Positions 18,001 to 25,625 of a DNA stretch of 64,000 bases are shown here, piece by piece; the stretch's first letter is position 1, and each line of letters starts with the position of its first letter. The stretch spans positions 1 through 64,000 of the forward strand of contig JAATGM010000039.1 in assembly GCA_015654675.1 (NCBI GenBank). Direction: 5' to 3'. A program made the translations under genes and the position numbers. Source of the DNA: Planctomycetota bacterium. Its GTDB lineage: Bacteria; Planctomycetota; Phycisphaerae; UBA1845; UTPLA1. The notes beneath the pieces are model-generated. The model saw only the letters and a program-made list of their open reading frames with translations, made no database searches and was not told where the DNA came from.

Positions 18001-18610
18001 CGAGCTTCGCATCAACAATATTGTGGTGGCATCGGGCGCGGCGCCGCCGAGCAGCCTGATCAGCGTATTCGACGATGCCGGCGGGCTTACGGGCCAGCAG
18101 GACGCGTATCAGGCCCACGTAGTAACTGCCGTGAACCCGCAGGCCGCGTTTGATCTTCGGCTGGTGGACCAGACCAACGCCCTCACGTCGGATCACCTGC
18201 CGCTCTGCAATGATCTGAATCTTGCCCAGTTCACGGGATGCTGCGGGGGGCCGGCGCTTCCCGCGTGTACCGTGTGTGGCAGCGGGCTGTCGCTAACGGA
18301 GCCGTGCCGCTGTTTTGTGTGGCAGACGGCGACGCCGCCGGTTTGTCCGGGCGGGTTCCGAATCCGCGGGAGCGTGGATTCGTTTGAATGCACCAATTGC
18401 GCTCCGCAGCCGTTGCGGATCTGTCCAGGTGACCTAAACGCCAACGGAGTCTTAGACGCGGATGACGCGCCGTTGTTTGTGGCGGAGCTGTTGTCGGGCG
18501 CTGATTGTGGAGGCGGTTGCCGCGCGGACGTCGACGGTAGCGGCGGGATTGACGGCTCCGACATTCAGTTATTCGTGAATCGCGTCATTTCGGGGCAGCG
18601 ATGCCCGTGA
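12032..18610 (+). CDS. Giant secreted protein: PEP-CTERM module joined to RTX-like repeats, SdrD-B domain and dockerin
   Basis: 2192 residues from ATG 12032, after GGAGGGAAG. Order: signal peptide (1-29); beta-rich domain ending in a full PEP-CTERM signal (VPEPT 190-194, hydrophobic segment, RRRRGRR 208-214); at once a second export-like segment (217-234, VVGAGLAAGLLATVFAAPA); a spacer with an acidic coiled coil (about 540-670); Ca-binding-type glycine repeats (about 705-1705), first as GGDGxDxI units inside larger repeats, then as 18-residue FGNRGND units; a SdrD-B/Cna-B-like domain (about 1710-1815, GLIRGYVKIDKNNDNAWDVG); a Cys-rich zone; and a C-terminal two-repeat dockerin (2131-2192). 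Expected at the cell surface or secreted. The internal sorting signal suggests that two genes fused, or that the frame contains two translation units (possible GTG at 12683). Confidence 0.85.
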   Translation: MNSPRISRGRLVFASVLLSAALAAPATAALNYQGEGPIPSIESVVSVPVNGTWVVLEEVMQSVPGGTFYSPIYMFSTSATTVQVDVTDLFAVSDRNELWFGLPPSSSLVGATPLMTDWPSLPSAPSGPFVDPPYTNDPNIAWTRPEFSKSSFTLTLSGSGPYYLRLKNIHIPPFAGSTPFDTGTVAFRIVPEPTTAFLLAPGVMWLTRRRRGRRSGVVGAGLAAGLLATVFAAPAYCAPCAQACGAISASVSAGKLTLSWASATSDESVRVLLNGVVIEVYSPAGSATPCASFDSTASGCAFTQIKVEAGSGNDIIVFDDSGGSIVQAFQTEIDGGDGTDTIAAGVSLTAIPLAQLLTDVNQFRQDVENTIPESRVENLIDAGAGLLDTANSTMILPGVQCAQNVRPTLIEPMRQIVRNTVEQEIISWVNFVANDAEAIRQEATTLNSNIDANVVDVGDIMVLTAWNLVATGQTLYAHAANMGTTAQSGNPEAFVATIENYIGTLEFWANQCNDPNQPPNDPDAGNENAQLPSGLPYPCDELEALIEQLEGVIDQVESRNDMVEMEGDALEAAADEESGGSGSLEGMANGLENNVDLIETQIEGMETDGETLSNNAETKAAAEEAWGAAQEATLAAGGNTMEQCLQSIDDAAAALEVSAAAFEATAMTIPADVETLLAQPTIAMLTSDPVLAAEERAPTGCIIVGNYTITGGPGNDIIIGTWVSGNLLGGGGVDLIIGGPGNEYIEGGDGRDLLFGGGGTNAIYGGTLLIPGDDSDLLVGGNKADCLFGGGGRDLLIGRGGKDYLYGQDKIDVLFGGGSDDKMFGGAGETRTVLSLKFDLGNLFFGEGGNDEIVGGDENPTDPAAPNLLPGIDIAFGMAGDDKILVGDGGNMTTTASQPPCPFPIKLGNLVFGGDGADTIVAKDGVDVLFGGEGNDTITAGKGHLFSFDCNHNSTPELKIAFGDLIFGRGGEDVLNGDDPDGDRADDDIDLIFGGADADEINGFDGGKIEVDSDEDGSNEFEMRLGNLVFGNGGADVIKTGKGIDLIFGGPDGDTIEAGYGDRLKFGDSVVIDFGDLIFGQGGADTIHGDTPTAPATTDPDKGEVDGIDLIFAGDGDDVVYSSDGGLFAIGDISDPTSITLAFTFGNLVFGGDGDDHLFARYENPSSTGGDDNETAGIDLMFGGDGNDEMEGGKGSLIYVSPAATPTLIPFGNMMFGGAGNDTIMGAGAAPAPPDLLPVDPEAIPVPGGTLGDYLEGMDLVFAGTGNDKVESYDGIDFVFGGDGNDELVAANGGVMLIAGTPIPFGNLVFGSDGEDIIRSEGRSALLEADLLFGGPCNDNISAGGGLLNIVFGGRHDDTITAGGDSASINLLFGNRGDDTIGTTGIGINLLFGNRGRDTITGGDGLNVGFGNRDDDILTGGTGLSLLFGNRGNDVVSGGNNAIGVYLLFGNRGSDTVQGGNGLNLAFGNACNDVVNGGIGTNLLFGNKGDDQVSGGSGLTLAFGNRDKDRLSAGSGLTLQFGNGDNDRLVMGSGVGLAFGGRGNDIICGGSGKAIAFGGQNDDVIMGGTDWNILFGNAGNDWIAGGDGPTDIIFGNRNNDTIFGRGGAKDFLFGNGENDQIDGEDGKDYIFGNGGDDDLQSGGGGGDWLFGNRGNDNVFSGPDGAGGDWLFGNRGNDHVDGHPNPGPCGDKRFGNRGNNTKTCDGTSVSFAQPNPKHGLIRGYVKIDKNNDNAWDVGHGGVTVTLSGNSINLTTTSLPDDDDCFSDVGSFAFGGLPPGTYTICQMPPSGYTAVSPASGCVNVTIDPSCGGGLVENILLVNRADGCSPSADGLSCSGSCPTTSQPSDCHPTVVRRVDRCPTTGEICTPDTDCPCGTTCVSSWEVVECGCVPDPTCHVAFNAANDPSCAGGCLDGTACELVQDGNLYSCQCPCATELASMTFEGLVRSVQGCAPIPVPINVDDHWQLRYWFARFAPDMNPSPQLGEYGILHYELRINNIVVASGAAPPSSLISVFDDAGGLTGQQDAYQAHVVTAVNPQAAFDLRLVDQTNALTSDHLPLCNDLNLAQFTGCCGGPALPACTVCGSGLSLTEPCRCFVWQTATPPVCPGGFRIRGSVDSFECTNCAPQPLRICPGDLNANGVLDADDAPLFVAELLSGADCGGGCRADVDGSGGIDGSDIQLFVNRVISGQRCP
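14146..17140 (+). repeat. Coding tandem repeats, RTX-like with an FGNRGND sub-block
   Basis: About 3 kb of repeated codons. From about 14750 to 15980, longer units alternate GNLVFGGDGADTI-type and GIDLIFGGDGNDEI-type motifs separated by variable inserts. From about 16135 to 17120, some 17 units of 18-22 residues start FGNRG(N/D/R/S)D and continue xGGxGLxxL, and their DNA repeats CTGTTCGGCAATCGCGGC-like cores. Such sequence is prone to recombination and assembly collapse. Confidence 0.85.
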
Positions 18611-18716
18611 CGGCGTCGCGACGTCTCGCGGCGCAGAGCGCTGGCGCACCGCGTACAGAGTGATTTCACTGGAGGGCGTTGCCACCGTTCCGTGATACCC
18701 CACACTTCGGGCACTA

Positions 18717-18745
18717 TTGGATCGACTGGGGATTCGATCTAGTAT
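18717..18745 (+). promoter_or_regulatory. Candidate sigma-70 promoter for acetate kinase
   Basis: TTGGAT at 18717-18722, 17-base spacer, TAGTAT at 18740-18745, each four or more matches to consensus. The -10 ends 17 bases before the ATG, so the leader would be only about 10 bases. Confidence 0.45.
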
Positions 18746-18762
18746 TCGGCTGGTGAGGGCCT

Positions 18763-19863
18763 ATGGACGGCGCGGTTGTCACGATTAATGCGGGATCTTC
18801 CAGCGTAAAGTTTGCGTTGTTTCGGGATGGGAAGCGGATTGAGTCTGGGGCGGGTGGGCGGCTAGACGATGTTGCGGGGTTCATGTCGGAAGTTGGGCGG
18901 TTGCTTCGCGCGCATGGAGTCGAGCGGTCGCTGGTGGGGGTCGGGCATCGGATTGTGCACGGGGGCAGCCGGTTTTTTGAGCCGGTGATTGCTTCGGGGG
19001 AGATTCTCGCCGAGCTGCGACAATTGATGCCGTTTGATCCGGAGCATTTGCCGGCCGAGATTGCGCTTGTCGAAGCGTGTACGCGGGTCTTTGCTGGCGT
19101 ACCGCAGGTGCTTTGTTTTGATACGGCATTTCATCGCGATCTGCCCATAGTCGCGCGGATGTTGGCGATTCCGCGGAAGTATTTTGATGCCGGGGTGCGG
19201 CGGTATGGTTTTCATGGTTTGTCGTATACGTATTTGATGCAGGAGTTGGAGCGCGTGGCGGGGGCGAAGACGACGCGCGGGCGGGTGATTTTGGCGCACC
19301 TTGGGAATGGGGCGAGCAGGGCGTCGGTGCGCGAGGGGCGGTGCGTTGATACGACGATGGCGTTTACGCCGACGGCTGGGCTGGTGATGGGGACACGGAG
19401 CGGCGATCTTGACCCGGGTATTGCGGCATACCTTGCGAGATCGGAAGGTATGAGCGCGGAGCAATTTGCCGCGATGGCGAGCTCGCGATCGGGGATGCTC
19501 GGGGTTTCGGAGACCAGCTCGGACGTGAGAGAATTGTTGGAGCGTGAAAAGAGCGACCCGAGAGCGGCGGAGGCGATCGGGCTGTTTTGTTTTCAGGCAC
19601 GGAAATGGATCGGGGCATTGGCGGCTGGGCTGGGTGGGCTTGATGTGCTGGTGTTTTCGGGTGGGATCGGGGAGAACTCGGCGGTGATCCGGGGGCGCAT
19701 TTGCGAGGGGCTGGAGTTCCTGGGAATAGACCTGGATGCGGGGCGAAATGAGCGCGGCGAAGCGGTGATTTCGCGTGAAGAGAGCATGGCAAGTGTGCGA
19801 GTGATTCGCACGGACGAGGAATCGGTGATCGCGGAAGCGGTATGTCGATTGATTGAGACTTAG
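18763..19863 (+). CDS. ackA: Acetate kinase
   Basis: 366 residues. The ASKHA fold opens with VVTINAGSSSVKFALF; GHRIVHGGSRFFEPV, CFDTAFHRDLP, YGFHGLSYTYL, HLGNGASRASV, FTPTAGLVMGTRSGDLDPG and FSGGIGENS are the acetate kinase motifs, including substrate-binding Arg, the catalytic DTAFH Asp and HGLS His. It converts acetyl-phosphate and ADP to acetate and ATP. It is about 30 residues shorter than the usual 400, through compact loops rather than loss of a motif. Phosphoketolase, a source of acetyl-phosphate, is encoded 2.3 kb downstream on the same strand, so the two probably form a sugar-phosphate to acetate route. Propionate kinase activity is a possible alternative. Confidence 0.93.
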   Translation: MDGAVVTINAGSSSVKFALFRDGKRIESGAGGRLDDVAGFMSEVGRLLRAHGVERSLVGVGHRIVHGGSRFFEPVIASGEILAELRQLMPFDPEHLPAEIALVEACTRVFAGVPQVLCFDTAFHRDLPIVARMLAIPRKYFDAGVRRYGFHGLSYTYLMQELERVAGAKTTRGRVILAHLGNGASRASVREGRCVDTTMAFTPTAGLVMGTRSGDLDPGIAAYLARSEGMSAEQFAAMASSRSGMLGVSETSSDVRELLEREKSDPRAAEAIGLFCFQARKWIGALAAGLGGLDVLVFSGGIGENSAVIRGRICEGLEFLGIDLDAGRNERGEAVISREESMASVRVIRTDEESVIAEAVCRLIET

Positions 19864-19990
19864 GCCAGTTGCCACGGACATGCTATACGCGGGTCGGGAG
19901 ACGGTTATGATCTCAAGCCGTCGCGATTCGGCGATGCGTGCCCAATCCCGAGAATCTCTTCGCCGGTAGAAACGTGCGGAGTGTCCGCGG

Positions 19991-20758
19991 ATGAAAAAGC
20001 GCCAAGCCAAACGAATGTCCACGAGACACGTGGATAGCTCGAGGGCGGCTGTTGACCCAGAGCGGGCTTTCCTCGCTGAATCGAAATTGCCCGGGGACGA
20101 AGCGGCTCGACTTCGGCGAATTAGCGACGAGTTCTCGCGCGGATTTCGAGCGTTGTATCAGATCGGGCCCGCCGTGACCGTATTTGGTTCGGCGCGATTC
20201 AAGGAAAATCATCGTTATTACAAGCTCGCCCGATCAGTCGGGGCCGAATTGGCGCGGGCCGGTTTCGCGACGATGACTGGTGGCGGCCCCGGGATCATGG
20301 AAGCTGCCAACCGGGGGGCGCACGAAGCCGGGGGCGCGAGCTACGGACTGAACATCATCCTTCCGCACGAACAGAGCGCGAATCGGTATGTGGATCGCAG
20401 CGTTGAGTTTCGATACTTCTTCGCGCGGAAGGTGATGCTGGTGAAGTACTCGTGTGCGTTCATCATCATGCCGGGCGGGCTGGGCACGCTGGACGAATTG
20501 TACGAGACGGCGACACTCATTCAGTGCGGGAAGATCGGGCCGTTTCCCGTGATTCTGATGGGCACTGAGTTTTGGGAAGGGATGCGGCGTTGGGGAAAAT
20601 TCATGATGAAGGAGGGAGTCTTTAACGCGTCGGAGGTGAAGTTCGGGCATCGGACGAACTCGCCGTCCGAGGCAGTGGACGTGATTCGCAAAAGTTTGAG
20701 GCCGGCGGACTTGGCGCAACTCAATCGAATCGTCCGTGCGCGCCCCAAGAGGATGTGA
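19991..20758 (+). CDS. LOG-family (TIGR00730-type Rossmann) nucleotide hydrolase-like protein
   Basis: 255 residues. The Rossmann core has VFGSARFKENHRYYKLA, the TGGGPGIMEAANRGAHEAG motif and IMPGGLGTLDELYE, the hallmark PGGxGTxxE of the LOG family (cytokinin riboside-monophosphate phosphoribohydrolases, often misnamed lysine decarboxylases). Members hydrolyse purine nucleoside 5'-monophosphates. An N-terminal basic extension of about 50 residues precedes the fold. The stop overlaps the region of the next start: TGA at 20756-20758 is 5 bases before the beta-CASP gene, so the two are likely coexpressed. Confidence 0.9.
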   Translation: MKKRQAKRMSTRHVDSSRAAVDPERAFLAESKLPGDEAARLRRISDEFSRGFRALYQIGPAVTVFGSARFKENHRYYKLARSVGAELARAGFATMTGGGPGIMEAANRGAHEAGGASYGLNIILPHEQSANRYVDRSVEFRYFFARKVMLVKYSCAFIIMPGGLGTLDELYETATLIQCGKIGPFPVILMGTEFWEGMRRWGKFMMKEGVFNASEVKFGHRTNSPSEAVDVIRKSLRPADLAQLNRIVRARPKRM

Positions 20759-20763
20759 CACAA

Positions 20764-22155
20764 ATGAAGATCAGAGTCATCGGTGCGGCGGGGGGCGAGG
20801 TTACCGGCTCGGCCTATATGGTCGAGACCAAGCAGTCTCGCGTGCTGGTCGATTGCGGAATGTTTCAGGGCGGGCGGAAGAGCGAAGCGCTGAACCGCGC
20901 CCCAACCAAGCCGAACATGAAGCTAGACGCAGTCGTGCTCACTCATGGCCATCTGGATCACACAGGGCGATTGCCGCTGCTGACGAAACTTGGTTGGCGC
21001 GGAACGATCTACGCGACACCCGCGACGCGGCAGATGGCGGCACTCATTGTGCGTGACTCGGCGCGCATTCAATCGAGCGACGCGAAGCGGCAGAGTCTTC
21101 GAAATGCTCGCGAGGACAAGCCGCCGGTCGAGCCGCTCTACAGCACTGAGGACGCCGAAGGGATCATCAGCCGGTTTCGGGATGTTCCATATCAGAAGGC
21201 GTTGCAGGTTGAACCGGGTATTCGAGCGATCTGGACCGAGGCGGGGCACATGCTCGGTTCGTCGAGCATCCAGTTGATTGTGGAAGAAGACGGGCGGTCG
21301 AAACGGGTCGTGTTTTCAGGTGATCTTGGTCCGCGTGCGATTCCGCTGCTTCGGAATTTTGATCCATTCAAGCAGGCGGACCTGGTCTTTCTGGAGTCGA
21401 CCTATGGAGACCGCGACCACCGGCCGTTCATGGACACGGTGGACGAATTCGTAGATGTCGTTCGCCTGGCCATGAAGGCGGGTGGAAAGATCATTGTGCC
21501 GACGTTTGCGGTCGGGCGAGCCCAATTGCTGACGAGTCTGCTGGCCTGGATGTTTCGCAAGAAGAAGTGCAATCCATTTCCGATCTATCTCGACAGCCCA
21601 ATGGCGATCGAGGCGACGAAAATCTACACCGAGCATCGTGAGTTGTTCCACGAGAAGATGGAAAAATTCATCCGCGAGCGTCCGTTGCGGAGCGACCTCC
21701 GGACGATGCGGATGACCGCGACGGCGGATGAGAGCAAAGCGATCAATGCCGTCACGGGGACGTGCATGATCATGGCCGGCGCGGGGATGTGCAACGCAGG
21801 CAGAGTGCTGCACCACCTGAAGGCGAACCTGTGGAAGCCTGAGACGCGCGTGCTGATCGTGGGCTACCAGGGGCGCGGATCGCTGGGGCGGCAACTGGTG
21901 GACGGCGCGGAAAGCGTTCGCATTCATGGCCAGCAGATCGTGGTGAAAGCGAAGGTTCATACGCTCAGCGGCTTCAGCGCTCATGCCGGCCAAACAGACC
22001 TGCTCGAATGGTTCAACGTCATCGCGCCCAGCCGACCGCGAGTGGTGCTGACACATGGCGAGGACGGGCCTCGTGGTGAACTGGCGAAGCTCATTCAACG
22101 ACGGCATCGATTGCGGTGCGAACTGCCGAAGATGGGCGACGTGATCGAGACTTGA
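20764..22155 (+). CDS. Metallo-beta-lactamase/beta-CASP RNase (CPSF73-like)
   Basis: 463 residues from ATG 20764; AGAGGA lies about 11 bases upstream, while a GTG at 20755 would put it too close. The zinc-binding motif is [15 protein letters not shown] (HxHxDH), followed by [20 protein letters not shown] and [10 protein letters not shown]. The beta-CASP insert carries [12 protein letters not shown] and [17 protein letters not shown], then [15 protein letters not shown] and VLTHGED, completing motifs A-C. Such enzymes cut or trim RNA. There is no C-terminal KH domain. It sits between the LOG gene and phosphoketolase; no direct metabolic link to either is evident. Confidence 0.92.
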   Translation: MKIRVIGAAGGEVTGSAYMVETKQSRVLVDCGMFQGGRKSEALNRAPTKPNMKLDAVVLTHGHLDHTGRLPLLTKLGWRGTIYATPATRQMAALIVRDSARIQSSDAKRQSLRNAREDKPPVEPLYSTEDAEGIISRFRDVPYQKALQVEPGIRAIWTEAGHMLGSSSIQLIVEEDGRSKRVVFSGDLGPRAIPLLRNFDPFKQADLVFLESTYGDRDHRPFMDTVDEFVDVVRLAMKAGGKIIVPTFAVGRAQLLTSLLAWMFRKKKCNPFPIYLDSPMAIEATKIYTEHRELFHEKMEKFIRERPLRSDLRTMRMTATADESKAINAVTGTCMIMAGAGMCNAGRVLHHLKANLWKPETRVLIVGYQGRGSLGRQLVDGAESVRIHGQQIVVKAKVHTLSGFSAHAGQTDLLEWFNVIAPSRPRVVLTHGEDGPRGELAKLIQRRHRLRCELPKMGDVIET

Positions 22156-22210
22156 GGGTTTGCTAACAGCGATCCGTAGTGTATCGAATGCTTTTTCGAG
22201 GAGGCCAATC

Positions 22211-24613
22211 ATGACAACGGCGACTACGACTAATCCAATTGCGACGACACCTGCACTGCGACCTGTTGGGGCCGATTTGTTGCGGAAGATGGATGCGTGG
22301 TGGCGGGCGTCAAACTATTTGAACATCGGGCAGATCTACCTGATGGCGAATCCGCTGGTGCGTGAGCCCTTGCGAAAGGAGCACATCAAGCCGCGGTTGT
22401 TGGGGCATTGGGGGACTTCGCCGGGGCTGAACCTTGTCTACGTTCATCTTAATCGCATCATCAGTGAGTACGACGCCAATTTCATTTACATGGCGGGACC
22501 GGGGCATGGCGGGCCGGCGCTGATTGCGAATGTGTACCTCGAGGGGACCTACACGGAGTTTTTCCCGGAGGTGACGCAGGACGAGCGCGGGATGCTCAAG
22601 TTGTTTCGGCAGTTTTCGACGCCGGGGGGCGTGCCGAGTCATGTGAGCGCGCCGACGCCCGGATCGATTCATGAGGGGGGCGAGCTGGGGTATGTGCTGG
22701 TGCATGCGTTTGGGGCGGCGTTTGATAATCCGGATTTGATCGTGGCCGCGGTTGTCGGGGATGGCGAAGCGGAGACAGGCCCGCTGGAGGGCTCGTGGAA
22801 GGGCGTCAAATTCCTGAATCCGGTGCGGGACGGGGCGGTGCTGCCGATCCTGCATTTGAATGGATACAAGATTGCGGGGCCGACGGTCTGGGGGCGGGAG
22901 AGCGACGAGCACATTGCGGAGTTCTTGCGCGGGCATGGGTATGAGCCGTTCTTCGTTGAAGGCGATGACCCGATGACGGTGCATGCCGAATTCGCGACGA
23001 CGCTGGAGACGGCATATCTCAAGATTCGGGCGATTCAGGATTCGGCGCGGAAGCGCGGGTTTTCGAAGCGGCCGGTGTGGCCGGCGATTGTGCTGCGGAC
23101 GCCGAAGGGTTGGACGGGGCCGAAGGTGGTCGACGGCATTCAGATTGAGGGGACGTTTCGATCGCACCAGGTGCCGCTGTCGGGGGTGAGGGAGAATCCT
23201 GAGCATTTGAAAATGCTCGAGACGTGGCTAAAGAGCTATCGGCCGGACGAATTGTTTGACGCGGGCGGGCGGTTCAAGGCCGAGTACGCGGCCCTTTCGC
23301 CGAAGGGGAAACGGCGGATGGGGGCGAATCCACATGCGAACGGCGGGGAGCTGGCAGTGGAGCTCGATCTGCCGAATTACACCGACTACGCGGTGAAGGT
23401 CGAACAGCCGGCGCGGAAGCGGTATGAGTCGCCGCGGGTGCTGGGCGAGCTGATGCGCGACATTTACAAGCGGAACGCGAAGCAGGCGAACTTCCGGCTG
23501 TTTTGTCCCGATGAGACTAACTCAAATCGGCTGGGGTCCGTTTTTGAGGTGACGAATCGGTGCTTCGTCGGTGACCTGATTCCGAACGATGACCATGTTT
23601 CGCATGACGGGCGGGTGATGGAGGTGCTGAGCGAGCACAACTGTCATGGGTGGTTGGAGGGCTACACGCTGACGGGGCGGCACGGGTTGTTCGCGACGTA
23701 TGAGGCGTTCGCGATGGTGGTGGACTCGATGGCGATGCAGCACGCGAAGTGGCTGGAGCATTGCTCACACATTCCGTGGCGTAAGCCGGTGCCATCGTTG
23801 AATTATCTGTTGACGTCGACCTGTTGGCGGAATGATCACAATGGATTTTCGCATCAAGGGCCGGGGTTCATCGACAACATCGTGAACAAGAAGGCAAGCG
23901 TGGTGCGGATTTATCTGCCGCCAGATGCGAATAGTCTTTTGTCCGTCGCGGACCATTGCTTCCGCAGCCGGAACTATCTCAATCTGATTGTGATTGATAA
24001 GCAGCCGCAGCTTCAGTGGATGAACATGGCGGAGGCCCAGGCACATTGCGCGCGAGGGGCGGGGATCTGGAAATGGTGCAGCAACGCGGGCGATGGCGCG
24101 CCGGATATTGTGATGGCATGCGCCGGAGACATTGCGACGGCGGAGACTGTGGCGGCGGCCTGGCTGCTGCGGAAGCATCTGCCGGAGTTAAAGGTGCGCG
24201 TGGTGAATGTGGTGGACCTGATGACGCTGCCGCCTCCGGACCGGCATCCGCATGGGATGAGTCAGGCCGACTTCGTAAACCTGTTTACCGCGGACAAGCC
24301 GGTGATCTTTGCGTTTCATGGCTATCCGGGGGTGATTCATCAGTTGATGCACGGTCGCGGGGACACGGATCGGATCCATGCGCGCGGGTACAACGAAGAA
24401 GGGACGACGACGACGCCCTTTGACATGGTTGTGCTGAACAGGATGAGCCGGATTCACCTGGCCATGGATGCGTTGAAGTACGCGACGCGGTTTGCGGACC
24501 GGGCGTCGGAGTTGATTGCGGCGGGCAATGCGTTGTTGCAGAAGCATCGCGCGTATGTGAACGAGCATTTTGAGGACCTGCCCGAGATCAGCGATTGGGT
24601 TTGGACGGACTGA
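22211..24613 (+). CDS. xfp: Xylulose-5-phosphate/fructose-6-phosphate phosphoketolase
   Basis: 800 residues from ATG 22211 behind CGAGGAGG. The N-terminal thiamine-diphosphate half includes [34 protein letters not shown], and the cofactor-binding [16 protein letters not shown]; the middle part shows [15 protein letters not shown] and the C-terminal half [20 protein letters not shown] and [17 protein letters not shown]. This fits phosphoketolase, not transketolase. It cleaves xylulose-5-P or fructose-6-P with phosphate into acetyl-phosphate plus an aldose phosphate. With ackA upstream it would give ATP and acetate without pyruvate decarboxylation. It ends 43 bases before the sugar-binding protein gene, which may share its transcript. 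Confidence 0.95.
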   Translation: MTTATTTNPIATTPALRPVGADLLRKMDAWWRASNYLNIGQIYLMANPLVREPLRKEHIKPRLLGHWGTSPGLNLVYVHLNRIISEYDANFIYMAGPGHGGPALIANVYLEGTYTEFFPEVTQDERGMLKLFRQFSTPGGVPSHVSAPTPGSIHEGGELGYVLVHAFGAAFDNPDLIVAAVVGDGEAETGPLEGSWKGVKFLNPVRDGAVLPILHLNGYKIAGPTVWGRESDEHIAEFLRGHGYEPFFVEGDDPMTVHAEFATTLETAYLKIRAIQDSARKRGFSKRPVWPAIVLRTPKGWTGPKVVDGIQIEGTFRSHQVPLSGVRENPEHLKMLETWLKSYRPDELFDAGGRFKAEYAALSPKGKRRMGANPHANGGELAVELDLPNYTDYAVKVEQPARKRYESPRVLGELMRDIYKRNAKQANFRLFCPDETNSNRLGSVFEVTNRCFVGDLIPNDDHVSHDGRVMEVLSEHNCHGWLEGYTLTGRHGLFATYEAFAMVVDSMAMQHAKWLEHCSHIPWRKPVPSLNYLLTSTCWRNDHNGFSHQGPGFIDNIVNKKASVVRIYLPPDANSLLSVADHCFRSRNYLNLIVIDKQPQLQWMNMAEAQAHCARGAGIWKWCSNAGDGAPDIVMACAGDIATAETVAAAWLLRKHLPELKVRVVNVVDLMTLPPPDRHPHGMSQADFVNLFTADKPVIFAFHGYPGVIHQLMHGRGDTDRIHARGYNEEGTTTTPFDMVVLNRMSRIHLAMDALKYATRFADRASELIAAGNALLQKHRAYVNEHFEDLPEISDWVWTD

Positions 24614-24656
24614 CGGCGGCTGGTATCCTATCCGGCTGGAACAAAAGGAGAGCCGG

Positions 24657-25625
24657 ATGAAACGTTTTACTTGTGGGCTTTTTGCAATTGTCGGGTTGGG
24701 TTTGGCGGCGGTTGCATTTGCCGACGGGCCTGTCAAATACAAGATCGGCCTGATCGCCAAGAGCGAGAACAATCCGGTGTTCATCGCTGCGCGCGTCGGA
24801 GCCGAAGACGCGGCGCGCGAGATTTCCAAAGCGCGCGGATGCGAGATTGAAATCCTGTGGCGGACGCCGGCGGATGAAGATGCCCAAAAGCAGGCGAGCT
24901 TTATCGAACAGCTGGCGATTGCGGGTGTCGATGGAATCGCGGTGAGCTGCACGGACGCGTCGAAAGTGACGCCGGCGATCAATAAGGCGGTGGAGAAGGG
25001 GATCGCGGTCGCTTGTTTTGATTCGGACGCGCCGGCCAGCAAGCGATTTATCTACCACGGCAGCGACGACGAGGAGATTGGCCGAGCGGTGATGGCCGAA
25101 ATGGCGAAGCAGCTTGGCGCGAGCGGCGGGAAGATCGCAATTCTGGCGGGGAACCAGACGGCACCGAATCTTCAGGCACGTGTCCGCGGCGTGAAGGCCG
25201 AGCTGGCGAAATATCCGAGCATCAAGCTGGCGGATGTGTACTACCACAAGGAGACGGCGCAGGACGCGGCCGCAAAGGTGCGCGAGGTGCAGACTGCGCA
25301 GCCGGACATTGTGGGTTGGGCGATGATCGGCGGATGGCCGCTGTTTTCCGACGCGTTGATGGACTGGAAGCCGGGCGAAGTGAAGATTGTGGCCGTCGAT
25401 GCGCTTCCGGCTGAGCTGAAATATGTTGAGAAGGGGATCGTGCAGGCGCTGGTCGCGCAGCGGGTCTACGACTGGGGACATCGAAGCGTCGAGTTGCTGA
25501 TCGACAAAGTAAGTGAGAACAAGGCACCGGCGAGCGCGAAGGACATCTCAAAACTCGAAATGGTGACGAAGGAGAACGTAGGGCCGTTCGCGAAAAACTG
25601 GGACAAGTGGCTGGGGAAGAAGTGA
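24657..25625 (+). CDS. Periplasmic sugar-binding protein of an ABC importer (RbsB-like)
   Basis: 322 residues. Translation starts at ATG 24657 after AAAGGAG, giving a signal peptide (MKRFTCGLFAIVGLGLAAVAFA). The mature protein is a type I periplasmic binding fold: KIGLIAKSENNPVFIAARVG, IEILWRTPADEDAQKQASFIEQLAIAGVDG in two pieces, CFDSDAPASKRFIYHGSDDEE, GKIAILAGNQTAPNLQARVRG and VAQRVYDWGHRSVELL. It captures a monosaccharide (ribose/xylose/galactose class; not decidable here). The next gene, an RbsA-like ATPase, overlaps its stop by GTGA, so binding protein and ATPase are coupled. Confidence 0.9.
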   Translation: MKRFTCGLFAIVGLGLAAVAFADGPVKYKIGLIAKSENNPVFIAARVGAEDAAREISKARGCEIEILWRTPADEDAQKQASFIEQLAIAGVDGIAVSCTDASKVTPAINKAVEKGIAVACFDSDAPASKRFIYHGSDDEEIGRAVMAEMAKQLGASGGKIAILAGNQTAPNLQARVRGVKAELAKYPSIKLADVYYHKETAQDAAAKVREVQTAQPDIVGWAMIGGWPLFSDALMDWKPGEVKIVAVDALPAELKYVEKGIVQALVAQRVYDWGHRSVELLIDKVSENKAPASAKDISKLEMVTKENVGPFAKNWDKWLGKK

